Under the pieces are notes generated by a model, which searched no databases, was not told where the DNA came from, and was given only the letters and a program-made list of their open reading frames with translations. Both the position numbers and the translations under genes were made by a program. From Lachnotalea sp041821265 (GTDB taxonomy: Bacteria; Bacillota; Clostridia; Lachnospirales; Lachnospiraceae): a DNA stretch of 64,000 nt. The DNA is taken from the NCBI GenBank assembly GCA_041821265.1, contig JBGUEQ010000001.1:1-64000 (forward strand). Direction: 5' to 3'. Below, in pieces: positions 34,754 through 43,476 of this stretch (position 1 is the stretch's first letter; each line of letters starts with the position of its first letter).

Positions 34754-35848
34754 ATGAAATTAGGTATTGTTGGTTTACCAAATGTAGGAAAGAGTACTTT
34801 ATTTAATTCTTTAACAAAAGCAGGAGCGGAGTCAGCTAATTATCCATTCTGTACCATTGATCCCAATGTGGGAATTGTTACAGTTCCAGATGAGAGATTA
34901 ACATTATTAGGAAATTTATATTCTTCTAAAAAAGTTACACCAGCGGTTATGGAATTTGTTGATATAGCTGGATTAGTAAAAGGTGCGTCCAAGGGTGAAG
35001 GCTTAGGAAATCAGTTCTTATCAACGATAAGAGAAGTAGATGCAATTGTTCATGTAGTAAGATGTTTTGATGATACAAATGTAATACATGTGGATGGAAA
35101 TGTTAACCCGATTAGGGATATAGAAACCATTAATTTAGAACTTATTTTTTCTGATATTGAAATATTGGAAAGAAGAATTGCAAAAGCAACAAAAGGTGCA
35201 AAAAATGATAAAGCATTGGCGAAAGAATTAGATTTACTAATTAGAATTAAAGATCATTTAGAAAATGGAAAAATGGCGAAGAGCTTTGAAATAAATGATG
35301 ATGAATTAGAATTATTAGTTTCTTATAATTTATTGACATATAAACCAGTTATTTTTGCGGCAAACGTTGCGGAGGATGATTTGGCGGATGACGGAGATAC
35401 TAATGAATATGTAGAATTAGTAAGGGAATATGCCAAAAATGAAGGCTGTGAAGTATTTGTTATATGTGCACAGATTGAGCAGGAAATCGCAGAGTTAGAT
35501 GACGATGAAAAGAAAATGTTTTTAGAAGATTTAGGGCTTACCGAATCAGGTCTTGAAAAACTTATCAAAGCAAGCTATAGTCTGCTTGGATTAATCAGTT
35601 ATCTTACTTCCGGAGAAGATGAAACAAGAGCGTGGACAATTAAAACAGGTACGAAAGCACCAGGAGCAGCAGGAAAAATACATTCTGATTTCGAAAGAGG
35701 ATTTATTCGTGCAGAAGTAGTTAATTACAAAGACTTATTAGATTGTAAAACTTATTCGGCAGCCAAAGACAAAGGGCTAGTAGGACTTGAAGGAAAAGAA
35801 TATATTGTAAAAGACGGAGACGTTATTTTATTCAGGTTTAATGTATAA
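34754..35848 (+). CDS. ychF: redox-sensitive Obg-like ATPase YchF
   Basis: 364 residues, ATG behind GGAGG. P-loop GLPNVGKSTLFN, G3 DIAGLVKGASKGEGLGN, and the C-terminal TGS domain (AWTIKTGTKAPGAAGKIHSDFERGFIRAEV). Binds ribosomes and prefers ATP. It is 18 bases downstream of thiN. Confidence 0.96.
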   Translation: MKLGIVGLPNVGKSTLFNSLTKAGAESANYPFCTIDPNVGIVTVPDERLTLLGNLYSSKKVTPAVMEFVDIAGLVKGASKGEGLGNQFLSTIREVDAIVHVVRCFDDTNVIHVDGNVNPIRDIETINLELIFSDIEILERRIAKATKGAKNDKALAKELDLLIRIKDHLENGKMAKSFEINDDELELLVSYNLLTYKPVIFAANVAEDDLADDGDTNEYVELVREYAKNEGCEVFVICAQIEQEIAELDDDEKKMFLEDLGLTESGLEKLIKASYSLLGLISYLTSGEDETRAWTIKTGTKAPGAAGKIHSDFERGFIRAEVVNYKDLLDCKTYSAAKDKGLVGLEGKEYIVKDGDVILFRFNV

Positions 35849-35938
35849 ATCCCCATAAAATGCATGATTCATGGAATAAAATTGTTTGTTCGTAAATATA
35901 TAGGTCGAAAATTGCAAAAACTTAGCAACCTCTTAAGT

Positions 35939-35967
35939 TTGATTTTTTTACTGATTAGGGTTAAAAT
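35939..35967 (+). promoter_or_regulatory. sigma-A promoter of lgt
   Basis: TTGATT (35939-35944), 17-base spacer, TAAAAT (35962-35967), 42 bases before the start. Confidence 0.65.
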
Positions 35968-36009
35968 GAATATACAGTCGAAAACATTCGTAAAGAGGAG
36001 AAAGAAGTG

Positions 36010-36864
36010 ATGAAACAATATAGTATAACGTTCCCAAACGTGGGAATCCAGTTTAACAATTTAGGCAAGCATATTTCGATTTTTGGATTTGATATTGCTT
36101 ATTATGGCATAATCATTGGAATAGGTATTGTTGTTGGAATGATAATGGCGGAGCATGAAGCGAAAATAACAAATCAGCGAGTAGAGGATTATACTGACTA
36201 TGCGTTATATGCTATTATTTTTTCGATTATTGGTGCACGATTATATTTTGTCATTTTTTCCTGGGACATGTATAAGGGGAACATCTTAAAGATAATTAAT
36301 ACGCGACAAGGAGGACTGGCAATTTATGGTGGAATCATAGCAGCTACCATTACGTTGTTAGTTTTTTCTAAGAAAAGGCACCTCTCTTTTTGGCAAATGG
36401 CAGATACTGCATGTATAGGTTTAGTTTCCGGACAAATAATAGGAAGGTGGGGGAATTTCTTTAATCGAGAAGCTTTTGGTGGATATACAAATGGCCTGTT
36501 AGCAATGAGAATACCTATTGCGGATGTTAGAGCAAGCGATATTTCAGAAGGGCTAATGCTTCATGTCACAGAGGGTGTAAATTATATTCAAGTGCACCCG
36601 ACTTTTTTATATGAGTCGCTTTGGAATTGTGTTGTATTATTATTTATTTTATTTTATAAGAAGCACAAAAAATTTAATGGCGAAGTATTTTTGATTTATG
36701 TTATTGGTTATGGAGTGGGGCGTTTTTGGATTGAAGCATTAAGAACAGATCAGTTATTATTTGCAGGTACTTCAATACCAGTATCGCAAATGCTTTCAGC
36801 TTTAGTGGTAGTAGCTTCGATTTTTTTCATTTTTACAAAACGCAGAAAAATTATTAATTCATAA
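36010..36864 (+). CDS. lgt: phosphatidylglycerol:prolipoprotein diacylglyceryl transferase
   Basis: 284 residues from ATG 36010 (an in-frame GTG lies just before it), with AGAGGAG nine bases upstream. Seven hydrophobic segments. Conserved pieces are RQGGLAIYGG and GRWGNFFNREAFG, plus the late VGRFWIEALR. It attaches diacylglycerol to the lipobox cysteine of lipoproteins such as those at 37358 and 54509. Followed closely by a Spo0E-like gene. Confidence 0.95.
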   Translation: MKQYSITFPNVGIQFNNLGKHISIFGFDIAYYGIIIGIGIVVGMIMAEHEAKITNQRVEDYTDYALYAIIFSIIGARLYFVIFSWDMYKGNILKIINTRQGGLAIYGGIIAATITLLVFSKKRHLSFWQMADTACIGLVSGQIIGRWGNFFNREAFGGYTNGLLAMRIPIADVRASDISEGLMLHVTEGVNYIQVHPTFLYESLWNCVVLLFILFYKKHKKFNGEVFLIYVIGYGVGRFWIEALRTDQLLFAGTSIPVSQMLSALVVVASIFFIFTKRRKIINS

Positions 36865-36878
36865 GAAAGGGTGATAGG

Positions 36879-37052
36879 ATGATGGAGAATGTTATAGCTT
36901 TGAGAACCAAAATTGAAGAAGCACGAAAGCAATTGAATTCATTTGTAGCTAATAATATGGATGAAAAAGGAACGTATGAAAAAAGTGTAGAGTTAGACCG
37001 ATTAATTGAGGAGTACATTAATAAAGTACAGTTGAAAGGGGAATTGAATTAA
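36879..37052 (+). CDS. Spo0E-like aspartyl-phosphate phosphatase
   Basis: 57 residues, two adjacent ATG codons behind AAAGGGTG. The sequence fits the short two-helix Spo0E family: IEEARKQLN in helix one and the signature SVELDRLIEEYI (S-x-x-L-D-x-L-I-x-x-Y) in helix two. Family members dephosphorylate Spo0A-P and hold back sporulation. It starts 15 bases after lgt and probably shares its transcript. Confidence 0.85.
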   Translation: MMENVIALRTKIEEARKQLNSFVANNMDEKGTYEKSVELDRLIEEYINKVQLKGELN

Positions 37053-37106
37053 TTAAAAAGAATAATATTTAAATTTTCGATAACCAGAGTTTTGATGCAA
37101 AATCAA

Positions 37107-37152
37107 TCAAAAAAACACCTGTCAGCCTAATGTTTCATGGATGATGGGTGTT
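37107..37152 (-). terminator. terminator for the minus-strand lipoprotein gene
   Basis: AACACC facing GGTGTT, extended inward by five pairs with two wobbles. Read on the minus strand the stem is followed by TTTTTT. It may also slow plus-strand transcription from lgt. The remainder of the 37053-37357 gap shows nothing else. Confidence 0.6.
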
Positions 37153-37357
37153 CAATTTATTTACAAAGATGTAATGTAATGATTTTTTGGGTTACTCCTA
37201 ATTTTTTCATCCAATAGGAAGCCGTTTGTGGTTGGATTTTATATCGATTTTCTTACCAATCCACTGCGACACCTCATTATAATTGTAGTAGTTGGTTATG
37301 GTATATTAACATGTTTCATGTGAGAATTTAACAATACTAAATATAGTTAACAAACGC

Positions 37358-38386
37358 TTAATTTGTATATGTAACTGTAACATTATATCTGCCATAATCT
37401 GCATTATTCAAATAACCTTCAAGGTCAGTTCCAGTTACATTTTCATTATTCTCACTACACACATTTACACTTCCTTTGCTATTTTTAATAACAACTTCTA
37501 AATTCGTGATAAGTTCTAGTGCACCGTAATCATAGCCATCAGGACCGTTCGTGTATGTACTTGCTGTGCCAAAAGCGGTCACATCAATTGTTGTCACAGA
37601 GGATGGTATAGTAATACTTTTGAGAGATTGACATTCACTAAATGTACCAGCGGCTAATTTGGTTATTTGATTAGACTCTATAGTTACATCTGTAAGCTCT
37701 TCGCACCCACCAAATGCATATTCGCCAATATTCCTAACATTAGGCCCAATCGTTACACTTGTAAGTTCAAAACATGCAGCAAATGCCCAATCTTCGATAT
37801 CTGCCGAATCCACATAAACACTTTTTAAGGTTGCGCAACCATAAAATGCACTTATTCCAATGCTGGTTACTGTAGATGGAATTCTCAAACCTGTAATATT
37901 GTTATTCTTTTCTTCATTAGAAAATGCACTATCTGCTATTGCTGTTACAGTTTTCCCATCAATTGTTTCAGGTATAGTAACATCACCAGTGAGGTTTCCA
38001 CTCCCAGTTATTACAATAGTATTCCCAGAAACTTCATATGTTGCACCACATTCCTTAAAGAGTATGTCTGCCTCGCTTTTCAAACTATCATCTGATTTTG
38101 GATTATCAATAGAGTCATCTGTTTTACCGGTTATTTCATTTCCTGAATTTTCAATACTATCCGTTAGCGATTCCTCGCTATCTAAGCTACCACCTTTATC
38201 AGTTACCAACTCTGAATTATCTGATGGTTCAGTTTTATTATCTTCTCTAGATTCTTTAGAATCTAAAGTTTGATTATTCTCTCCAACTTTTGCGCAGCCA
38301 CTGCAAAATAGAGCAAAAGCCAAAACTATAATTGATAGAATTAGCATGTGTATTGATGCTCTTGCTTTACTATTATGTTCTTTCAT
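37358..38386 (-). CDS. BspA-type LRR lipoprotein
   Basis: 342 residues from ATG 38386, eight bases after GGAGG on the minus strand. N-terminal hydrophobic stretch (about 13-30) ends in CSGC, an acceptable but not perfect lipobox, so Cys lipidation by Lgt is likely. Residues about 35-105 are an acidic Ser/Asp/Glu linker. About 110-300 hold BspA LRR_5 repeats (IPSTVTSIGISAFYGC, IPSSVTTIDVTAFG). It is probably displayed on the outer membrane face; ligand unknown. It shares the LRR type with the 762 gene but not the tail domains. Confidence 0.8.
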   Translation of the reverse strand: MKEHNSKARASIHMLILSIIVLAFALFCSGCAKVGENNQTLDSKESREDNKTEPSDNSELVTDKGGSLDSEESLTDSIENSGNEITGKTDDSIDNPKSDDSLKSEADILFKECGATYEVSGNTIVITGSGNLTGDVTIPETIDGKTVTAIADSAFSNEEKNNNITGLRIPSTVTSIGISAFYGCATLKSVYVDSADIEDWAFAACFELTSVTIGPNVRNIGEYAFGGCEELTDVTIESNQITKLAAGTFSECQSLKSITIPSSVTTIDVTAFGTASTYTNGPDGYDYGALELITNLEVVIKNSKGSVNVCSENNENVTGTDLEGYLNNADYGRYNVTVTYTN

Positions 38387-38981
38387 GATGTTATCCTCCA
38401 AATTTTTTATTAAACAAATATACTCCGTTTATTATGATAGTACTATTATATCTATAAATCAAGTAAGTACGATTTTTTGTATAATAGTTCGTTACAGTGT
38501 AGGTCAAAGTTCAATAAATAAGAAATGTGGGTACTATGTCTTTAAAGTTTTTAAATGATTCAATTGAAGTTATTATTGAATTAGACAAATTAGTTAAGGA
38601 GAATAAAAGTGGATGGCAATTACATTCAAGATGAAACAAATCAGCAACAATAAATAACTAGAAGTTAATCTAAAAGTCTAATATGACTTGTTAGAATACC
38701 TTCTTTTTTTCGAGGAAAAATTCTAATTAAAATAGATTCTGATGGGAATGGTTGGACAAGTATTAGGGCAAAAGATATAAATGGCAAAGAAGTTTCTGGT
38801 TGGGTAAGAGATGATTCATTCTACTAATGTCCAATATTACACGCCTATCACCACAGCACTTAACCCATACATAAAATGATTACATTTAATTTATTCTAAA
38901 CTCAAGTGCCACACTAATATTGTTATAGACAATAAAATTTATAAGCTAAATCTTTGCAGATAATGATTTAAAGATAATTTT
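38387..38981 (+). other. gap with decayed sequence
   Basis: Upstream region of the minus-strand lipoprotein gene and the area before the dcw cluster. It holds a 32-codon frame at 38536 without a convincing start, the SH3-like relic at 38687-38827, and otherwise AT-rich sequence. Confidence 0.4.
38687..38827 (+). pseudogene. relic of an SH3-like domain protein
   Basis: 47 codons open to the stop, without a start codon. The translation RGKILIKIDSDGNGW followed by TSIRAKDINGKEVSGWVRDD resembles the end of a bacterial SH3 domain. The upstream part is interrupted by stops in every frame, so this looks like the 3' scrap of a lost gene. Confidence 0.4.
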
Positions 38982-39028
38982 AAAAGTCCTATGAATTGCT
39001 TTTTAGAAGCAATTCATGGGACTTTTTT
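38982..39028 (+). terminator. strong intrinsic terminator upstream of the dcw cluster
   Basis: AAAAGTCCTATGAATTGCTT and AAGCAATTCATGGGACTTTT form a long stem with one wobble, loop TTTAG, ending in T6. It insulates the dcw cluster from upstream transcription. Confidence 0.9.
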
Positions 39029-39053
39029 ACTATGTAAATTAATAAGATTTCTA

Positions 39054-39082
39054 TTGCTATTTTACTAAAATTAATATAGTAT
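39054..39082 (+). promoter_or_regulatory. mraZ promoter
   Basis: TTGCTA (39054-39059), 17-base spacer, TAGTAT (39077-39082), directly upstream of the MraZ repeats. Confidence 0.5.
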
Positions 39083-39090
39083 AGACATAT

Positions 39091-39137
39091 AAGTGGTGGA
39101 AAGTGGTACATAGTGGTATGAAATGGTAGAAAAGTGG
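39091..39137 (+). promoter_or_regulatory. MraZ operator: five GTGG-type direct repeats
   Basis: AAGTGG, AAGTGG, TAGTGG and AAATGG begin at 39091, 39101, 39111 and 39121, exactly ten bases apart, and a fifth AAGTGG begins at 39132. MraZ is known to bind arrays of short G-rich direct repeats before its own gene. The array lies between the -10 box and the mraZ ribosome binding site, fitting repression of the dcw operon. Confidence 0.85.
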
Positions 39138-39164
39138 CAGACCATTTTGAAAGAGGGTGCGTTT

Positions 39165-39596
39165 ATGTTCATGGGTGAATACAACCATACAATTGATATT
39201 AAGGGACGACTAATAGTACCATCCAAGTTTAGAGAAATTTTGGGTGATGAATTTGTTGTAACCAAAGGTTTAGATGGATGTCTATTTGTATACCCTAATG
39301 AAGAATGGCAAACCTTTGAAGAAAAGCTAAAGACACTACCGCTTACAAATAAAAATGCAAGACAGTTTTCACGTTTTTTCTTAGCAGGAGCAGCAACTTG
39401 CGAGGTAGACAAGCAGGGAAGAATTTTGATACCTAGTGTATTAAGAGAATTTGCAGAGTTAGAGAAGGACGTAGTATTAGTAGGTGTACTAAGCAGAATA
39501 GAAATATGGAGTAAATCTAAGTGGGTGGACAGTAATGTATTTGATGATATGGATGAAATTGCTGAACACATGGAAGAACTTGGACTAAGTATTTAA
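39165..39596 (+). CDS. mraZ: division/cell wall cluster transcriptional repressor MraZ
   Basis: 143 residues from ATG 39165, seven bases after AAGAGGG. The frame is open from 39123, but that start falls inside the operator repeats and would add a non-family extension. Two AbrB/SpoVT-like halves show DIKGRLIVPSKFRE and VDKQGRILIPSVLRE. It opens the dcw cluster and represses it through the repeats at 39091-39137. Confidence 0.95.
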   Translation: MFMGEYNHTIDIKGRLIVPSKFREILGDEFVVTKGLDGCLFVYPNEEWQTFEEKLKTLPLTNKNARQFSRFFLAGAATCEVDKQGRILIPSVLREFAELEKDVVLVGVLSRIEIWSKSKWVDSNVFDDMDEIAEHMEELGLSI

Positions 39597-39610
39597 GTAT
39601 GACAAAGGAA

Positions 39611-39780
39611 TGTGAAAGAAATTTCACATCTGTATGTGTGATAAAAATTGCACAAATGAGAGAAGTGTGAAGTAAAACATTTGCATTTACCAGTAGGTGT
39701 GTGAAAACCGCACGGATGGGAAAATTGTAAAGTAAAACATTTGCATCTACCCAAATGTGGTTGAGAAAATCGCACAAGTG
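39611..39780 (+). repeat. tandem 60-bp repeats with TGTGAAA...GCACA palindromes between mraZ and rsmH
   Basis: AAGTAAAACATTTGCAT recurs exactly 60 bases apart (39670 and 39730). Quasi-palindromes are seen at 39611-39628 (TGTGAAAGAAATTTCACA), 39635-39654, 39697-39713 and 39758-39777. The last runs into the rsmH ribosome binding site. The stretch is noncoding. Confidence 0.75.
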
Positions 39781-39789
39781 GAGGGAATT

Positions 39790-40728
39790 ATGAATTTTGA
39801 GCATAAATCGGTACTACTAGATGAGACAGTAAGTAATCTGGATATTAAACCAGATGGTATTTATGTCGATGGCACATTAGGTGGCGGTGGACATGCTTAT
39901 GAGGTGTGCAAAAAACTATCTGATAAGGGACGGTTTATTGGAATAGATCAGGATGAAGCTGCGATTGAGGCGGCAGGTGAAAAACTACGAGAATTTGGAG
40001 ATAAGGTTACGATAGTTCGAAGTAATTACAGCAATATGAAGAATGAACTTCATAATCTTGGGATTGATAAAGTAGATGGAATTGTACTTGATTTGGGAGT
40101 TTCTTCCTATCAATTGGATAATGCAGATAGAGGGTTTTCCTATATGGCAGATGCACCACTTGATATGAGAATGGATCAGAGACAAGAACTAACAGCAAAA
40201 GATATTATTAATCAATATAGTGAAATGGAACTATATTATATTATAAAAGACTATGGTGAAGATAAATTTGCCAAAAATATAGCCAAACATATTGTAAGGG
40301 CTAGAGCAGAGAAAGAAATTGAAACTACAAGTGAACTTACCGAAGTAATTAAAGCAGCGATACCAATGAAGTTGCGAGTTGTCGGTGGTCACCCAGCGAA
40401 AAAGACTTTTCAGGCAATTAGAATTGAACTTAACAAAGAATTAGAAGTACTTAAGAATTCTTTAGATGAAATGATAGATTGTTTAGATGATGAGGGAAGG
40501 ATATGTATAATTACATTCCATTCATTAGAAGACAGAATTGTAAAGAACATTTATAGAAAAAATGAAAATCCATGTACCTGTCCGAGCGATTTTCCGATTT
40601 GTGTATGTGGTAAGAAATCAAAGGGTAAAGTAATAACAAGAAAACCAATTAATCCAAGTGAAGAAGAAATTGAAGTGAATAAGCGTTCAAAGAGCTCTAA
40701 ACTTAGAGTATTTAAAAGAGTAATTTAA
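39790..40728 (+). CDS. rsmH: 16S rRNA m4C1402 methyltransferase
   Basis: 312 residues from ATG 39790 behind GTGGAGGG; the frame opens earlier at 39757. SAM site VDGTLGGGGHAYE, then LGVSSYQLDNADRGFSY, DMRMDQ, and AIRIELNKEL, with FHSLEDRIVKN near the end. Second gene of the dcw cluster as in most bacteria. Confidence 0.97.
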   Translation: MNFEHKSVLLDETVSNLDIKPDGIYVDGTLGGGGHAYEVCKKLSDKGRFIGIDQDEAAIEAAGEKLREFGDKVTIVRSNYSNMKNELHNLGIDKVDGIVLDLGVSSYQLDNADRGFSYMADAPLDMRMDQRQELTAKDIINQYSEMELYYIIKDYGEDKFAKNIAKHIVRARAEKEIETTSELTEVIKAAIPMKLRVVGGHPAKKTFQAIRIELNKELEVLKNSLDEMIDCLDDEGRICIITFHSLEDRIVKNIYRKNENPCTCPSDFPICVCGKKSKGKVITRKPINPSEEEIEVNKRSKSSKLRVFKRVI

Positions 40729-40752
40729 TAATTGAGTAAGGGGTGAAGAGGG

Positions 40753-41265
40753 ATGCCAAATCAGGCAAGTAGAAGAATGTCTAATAAAAGCACATCAGTT
40801 AGGGCAACATCGACCTATCAATATGGTAATACAATAAGGCAGCTTCAAGTATCGCCGAAACCATATGATAAGTATGAGCTGGACAAGCCAAAATTAAGTA
40901 ATAGTGCAAGAAAGAACAGAGAAAAAGCATTGCACATGAATATGAGCTATGTTATATTTTTAGCTATTGCTGCGATGGTTACTTTGTTTATGTGTATTTC
41001 ATATTTACAGCTTCAAGCAGAGATAACTCAAAAAGTTAAAAACATCTCTTCATTAGAGCAAGAAGTAGCCGATTTGAAATCAGATAATGATGAAACCTAT
41101 AATAGAATTAACAATTCTGTTGATTTAGATTACATCAAAAAGGTTGCATTAGAGGATATCGGAATGGTTTATGCATCACCAGACCAAGTAGTATTGTATG
41201 ATAATGAAGAAAGCGATTATGTAAGACAATATAGCGATATACCAAAAGCAGAACCTACTAAATAG
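40753..41265 (+). CDS. ftsL: cell division protein FtsL-like
   Basis: 170 residues. A basic cytoplasmic part of about 60 residues, one membrane helix (about 61-83, VIFLAIAAMVTLFMCISYLQL), then a short heptad coiled coil (AEITQKVKNISSLEQEVADLK). The cytoplasmic tail is long for FtsL. It links FtsB/DivIC and FtsQ/DivIB to the septal synthase. Recognised by topology and by place between rsmH and the PBP gene. Confidence 0.85.
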   Translation: MPNQASRRMSNKSTSVRATSTYQYGNTIRQLQVSPKPYDKYELDKPKLSNSARKNREKALHMNMSYVIFLAIAAMVTLFMCISYLQLQAEITQKVKNISSLEQEVADLKSDNDETYNRINNSVDLDYIKKVALEDIGMVYASPDQVVLYDNEESDYVRQYSDIPKAEPTK

Positions 41266-41289
41266 AAGTATAAAGAGCAGGTGGTTTTA

Positions 41290-43389
41290 ATGAGAAAATT
41301 ATATAATAGAGATAAAAAAGAACCAAGCAAATTTAATAGAAAAATGCAAAAGAAGTTAGCAGTATTATTTTTAGTAATAATGCTAGCTTTAATTGGATTA
41401 ACGGTAAGACTTTCCTATATTAATGTTGAAAGTGGAGATAAATACACAAAACAAGTTTTATCTCAGCAACAATACGATAGTCAGTCTATACCTTTTAGAC
41501 GTGGAAACATTACCGATGTCAAAGGTACCGTGCTTGCTACAAGTGAGAAAGTATATAATGTAATATTAGATTGTAATGTGCTTACCACAAAAGAAGACTA
41601 TGTTCAACCAACTATTACAGCCTTAACTAGTTGTTTTGATTTAAATGAGTCTGATCTGAGATCAATATTAAGCGAAAAGCCAGATAGCAGATACATTATA
41701 TTACTCAAGAAATTAAGCTATGAGGAAATACAGCCATTTATTGACATGCAAAATGAAATTGATGAAGCTACAAATTCCAAAAAAAATCCTAATATTAAAG
41801 GTGTATGGTTTGAAGATGAATATACGAGAACCTATCCATATAGTTCATTAGCTAGTAGTCTTCTTGGCTTCACAGTATCTGGTAATGTTGGAAACTGGGG
41901 AATTGAGCAGTATTATAATGATGAATTAAATGGTGTGGATGGAAGAGAATATGGGTATTTAAATGATGATTCCGAATTAGAAAGAACAGTGAAAGCTGCT
42001 ACAGACGGAAATACAATTGTATCAACAATTGATGCGAATATACAAGGGATTGTTGAAAAATATATTGCGGCATTTAATGAAGAACATCGTGGAGAATTTA
42101 GAGAAGATGAAGATGGAAGTACGAATACTTCTGTAATAATAGCGAATCCTAATGATGGAAGTATTATTGCCATGGCTAGTAGTGCAAACAATTACGATTT
42201 GAATAATCCAAGAGATTTGTCTAGTAGATTTACAGATGAAGAGATTCAAGCGATGGATGATGAGACTAAGATTAATAATCTCAATCAGATATGGAAAAAC
42301 TCAACGATTACAGATACTTTTGAGCCAGGATCTACTGCAAAGACAATGACAGTAGCATCTGCTCTAGATAGTGGGAAAATAACAGGAAACGAGTCTTATG
42401 ACTGTGTTGGTCTTCTGGAAATAGGAGGTTGGAAAATTAAGTGTAGTAACAAGTATGGTCATGGAGCTACTACAGTAAAACAAGCAATTATGAAGTCTTG
42501 TAATGTCGCACTGATGCATATAGCTGAAGCAGAGGGCGCAGAGACATTTTCTGAATATCAAAATATTTTCAATTTAGGTAAAAAAACGGGTATTGATTTA
42601 CCGGGAGAGGCAAGTGGTATTTTACATTCAGTAGATGATATGGGTCCAACTGATTTGGCAACAAATTCTTTCGGTCAGAACTTTACTGTTACGATGGTAC
42701 AAATGGTTTCAGCATTTTCTTCAATTATTAATGGCGGATATTATTATAAGCCACGTATTGCAAGTAAAATAATAGATTCAAATGGGGCTACTGTTTCGAA
42801 AATAGATTCCGTATTACTTAAACAGACTATATCAAAGACAACATCAGACAAATTAAAAGATTATTTATTTGCAACAGTTTGTGATCAAGCTGGTGGTGGT
42901 ACAGGTTGGCATGCAAGAGTAGAAGGATATGAAATGGGTGGCAAAACAGGTACGGCTGAAAAAGTGAGTGATGAAGAAGGCGTTATAAGAGATAAGAAGA
43001 ATTATGTCGTCTCATTTATTGGATATGTACCACAAGATGCCCCTCAAATTGTTATATACACGGTTATTAATGAACCAAATGTTGAGGATCAAGCCCGTAG
43101 CACGTATGCACAAGAATTAACAAAGTCAATATTGGAAGAAGTACTTCCATATATGAATATATTCCCAACAGGTGAAGTGGAATCAACAGATGAAACACAA
43201 GATGCAGAAGCACAAACTACAGAAACACAAACGGTGGATTCACAAGATACGACAAACTCAACTGAAGATACCCAAAACACAGAAGAGACTACTTCAACTA
43301 CTTCAGAGGATACAACAGCAGATGATGATGTGTTATTACCATATTCGTTAGGTAATTCTACCGATGATACACCTGTAGAAGATAATTAA
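41290..43389 (+). CDS. class B penicillin-binding protein (FtsI/PbpB type)
   Basis: 699 residues from ATG 41290, five bases after AGGTGG (GTG 41281 is an alternative). N-terminal membrane helix about 18-40, dimerisation domain, and transpeptidase with GSTAK (active Ser), SCN and KTGT. The C-terminus is a Thr/Glu/Asp-rich low-complexity tail of about 70 residues in place of PASTA domains. It makes septal crosslinks. Confidence 0.93.
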   Translation: MRKLYNRDKKEPSKFNRKMQKKLAVLFLVIMLALIGLTVRLSYINVESGDKYTKQVLSQQQYDSQSIPFRRGNITDVKGTVLATSEKVYNVILDCNVLTTKEDYVQPTITALTSCFDLNESDLRSILSEKPDSRYIILLKKLSYEEIQPFIDMQNEIDEATNSKKNPNIKGVWFEDEYTRTYPYSSLASSLLGFTVSGNVGNWGIEQYYNDELNGVDGREYGYLNDDSELERTVKAATDGNTIVSTIDANIQGIVEKYIAAFNEEHRGEFREDEDGSTNTSVIIANPNDGSIIAMASSANNYDLNNPRDLSSRFTDEEIQAMDDETKINNLNQIWKNSTITDTFEPGSTAKTMTVASALDSGKITGNESYDCVGLLEIGGWKIKCSNKYGHGATTVKQAIMKSCNVALMHIAEAEGAETFSEYQNIFNLGKKTGIDLPGEASGILHSVDDMGPTDLATNSFGQNFTVTMVQMVSAFSSIINGGYYYKPRIASKIIDSNGATVSKIDSVLLKQTISKTTSDKLKDYLFATVCDQAGGGTGWHARVEGYEMGGKTGTAEKVSDEEGVIRDKKNYVVSFIGYVPQDAPQIVIYTVINEPNVEDQARSTYAQELTKSILEEVLPYMNIFPTGEVESTDETQDAEAQTTETQTVDSQDTTNSTEDTQNTEETTSTTSEDTTADDDVLLPYSLGNSTDDTPVEDN

Positions 43390-43424
43390 TATTAAAATTA
43401 AAAAAATAGCAATGTATTTTCATA

Positions 43425-43470
43425 ACCTCATAAAAGTTTAAATAAAATGTAATAATGACTTTTATGAGGT
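43425..43470 (+). promoter_or_regulatory. 13-bp hairpin that covers the ribosome binding site of the second PBP gene
   Basis: ACCTCATAAAAGT (43425-43437) is exactly complementary to ACTTTTATGAGGT (43458-43470), loop 20 bases. The right arm contains GAGG, the ribosome binding site of the ATG at 43477. Confidence 0.7.
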
Positions 43471-43476
43471 AGGTTA

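Noticed and set aside
39123..39164. Longer mraZ start at ATG 39123
   Set aside because: It lies inside the operator repeats, adds residues absent from the family, and lacks a ribosome binding site; 39165 has AAGAGGG at seven bases.
39611..39780. CRISPR-like array between mraZ and rsmH
   Set aside because: Only two 60-bp units with similar rather than unique spacers, no cas genes, and the repeats are imperfect palindromes.
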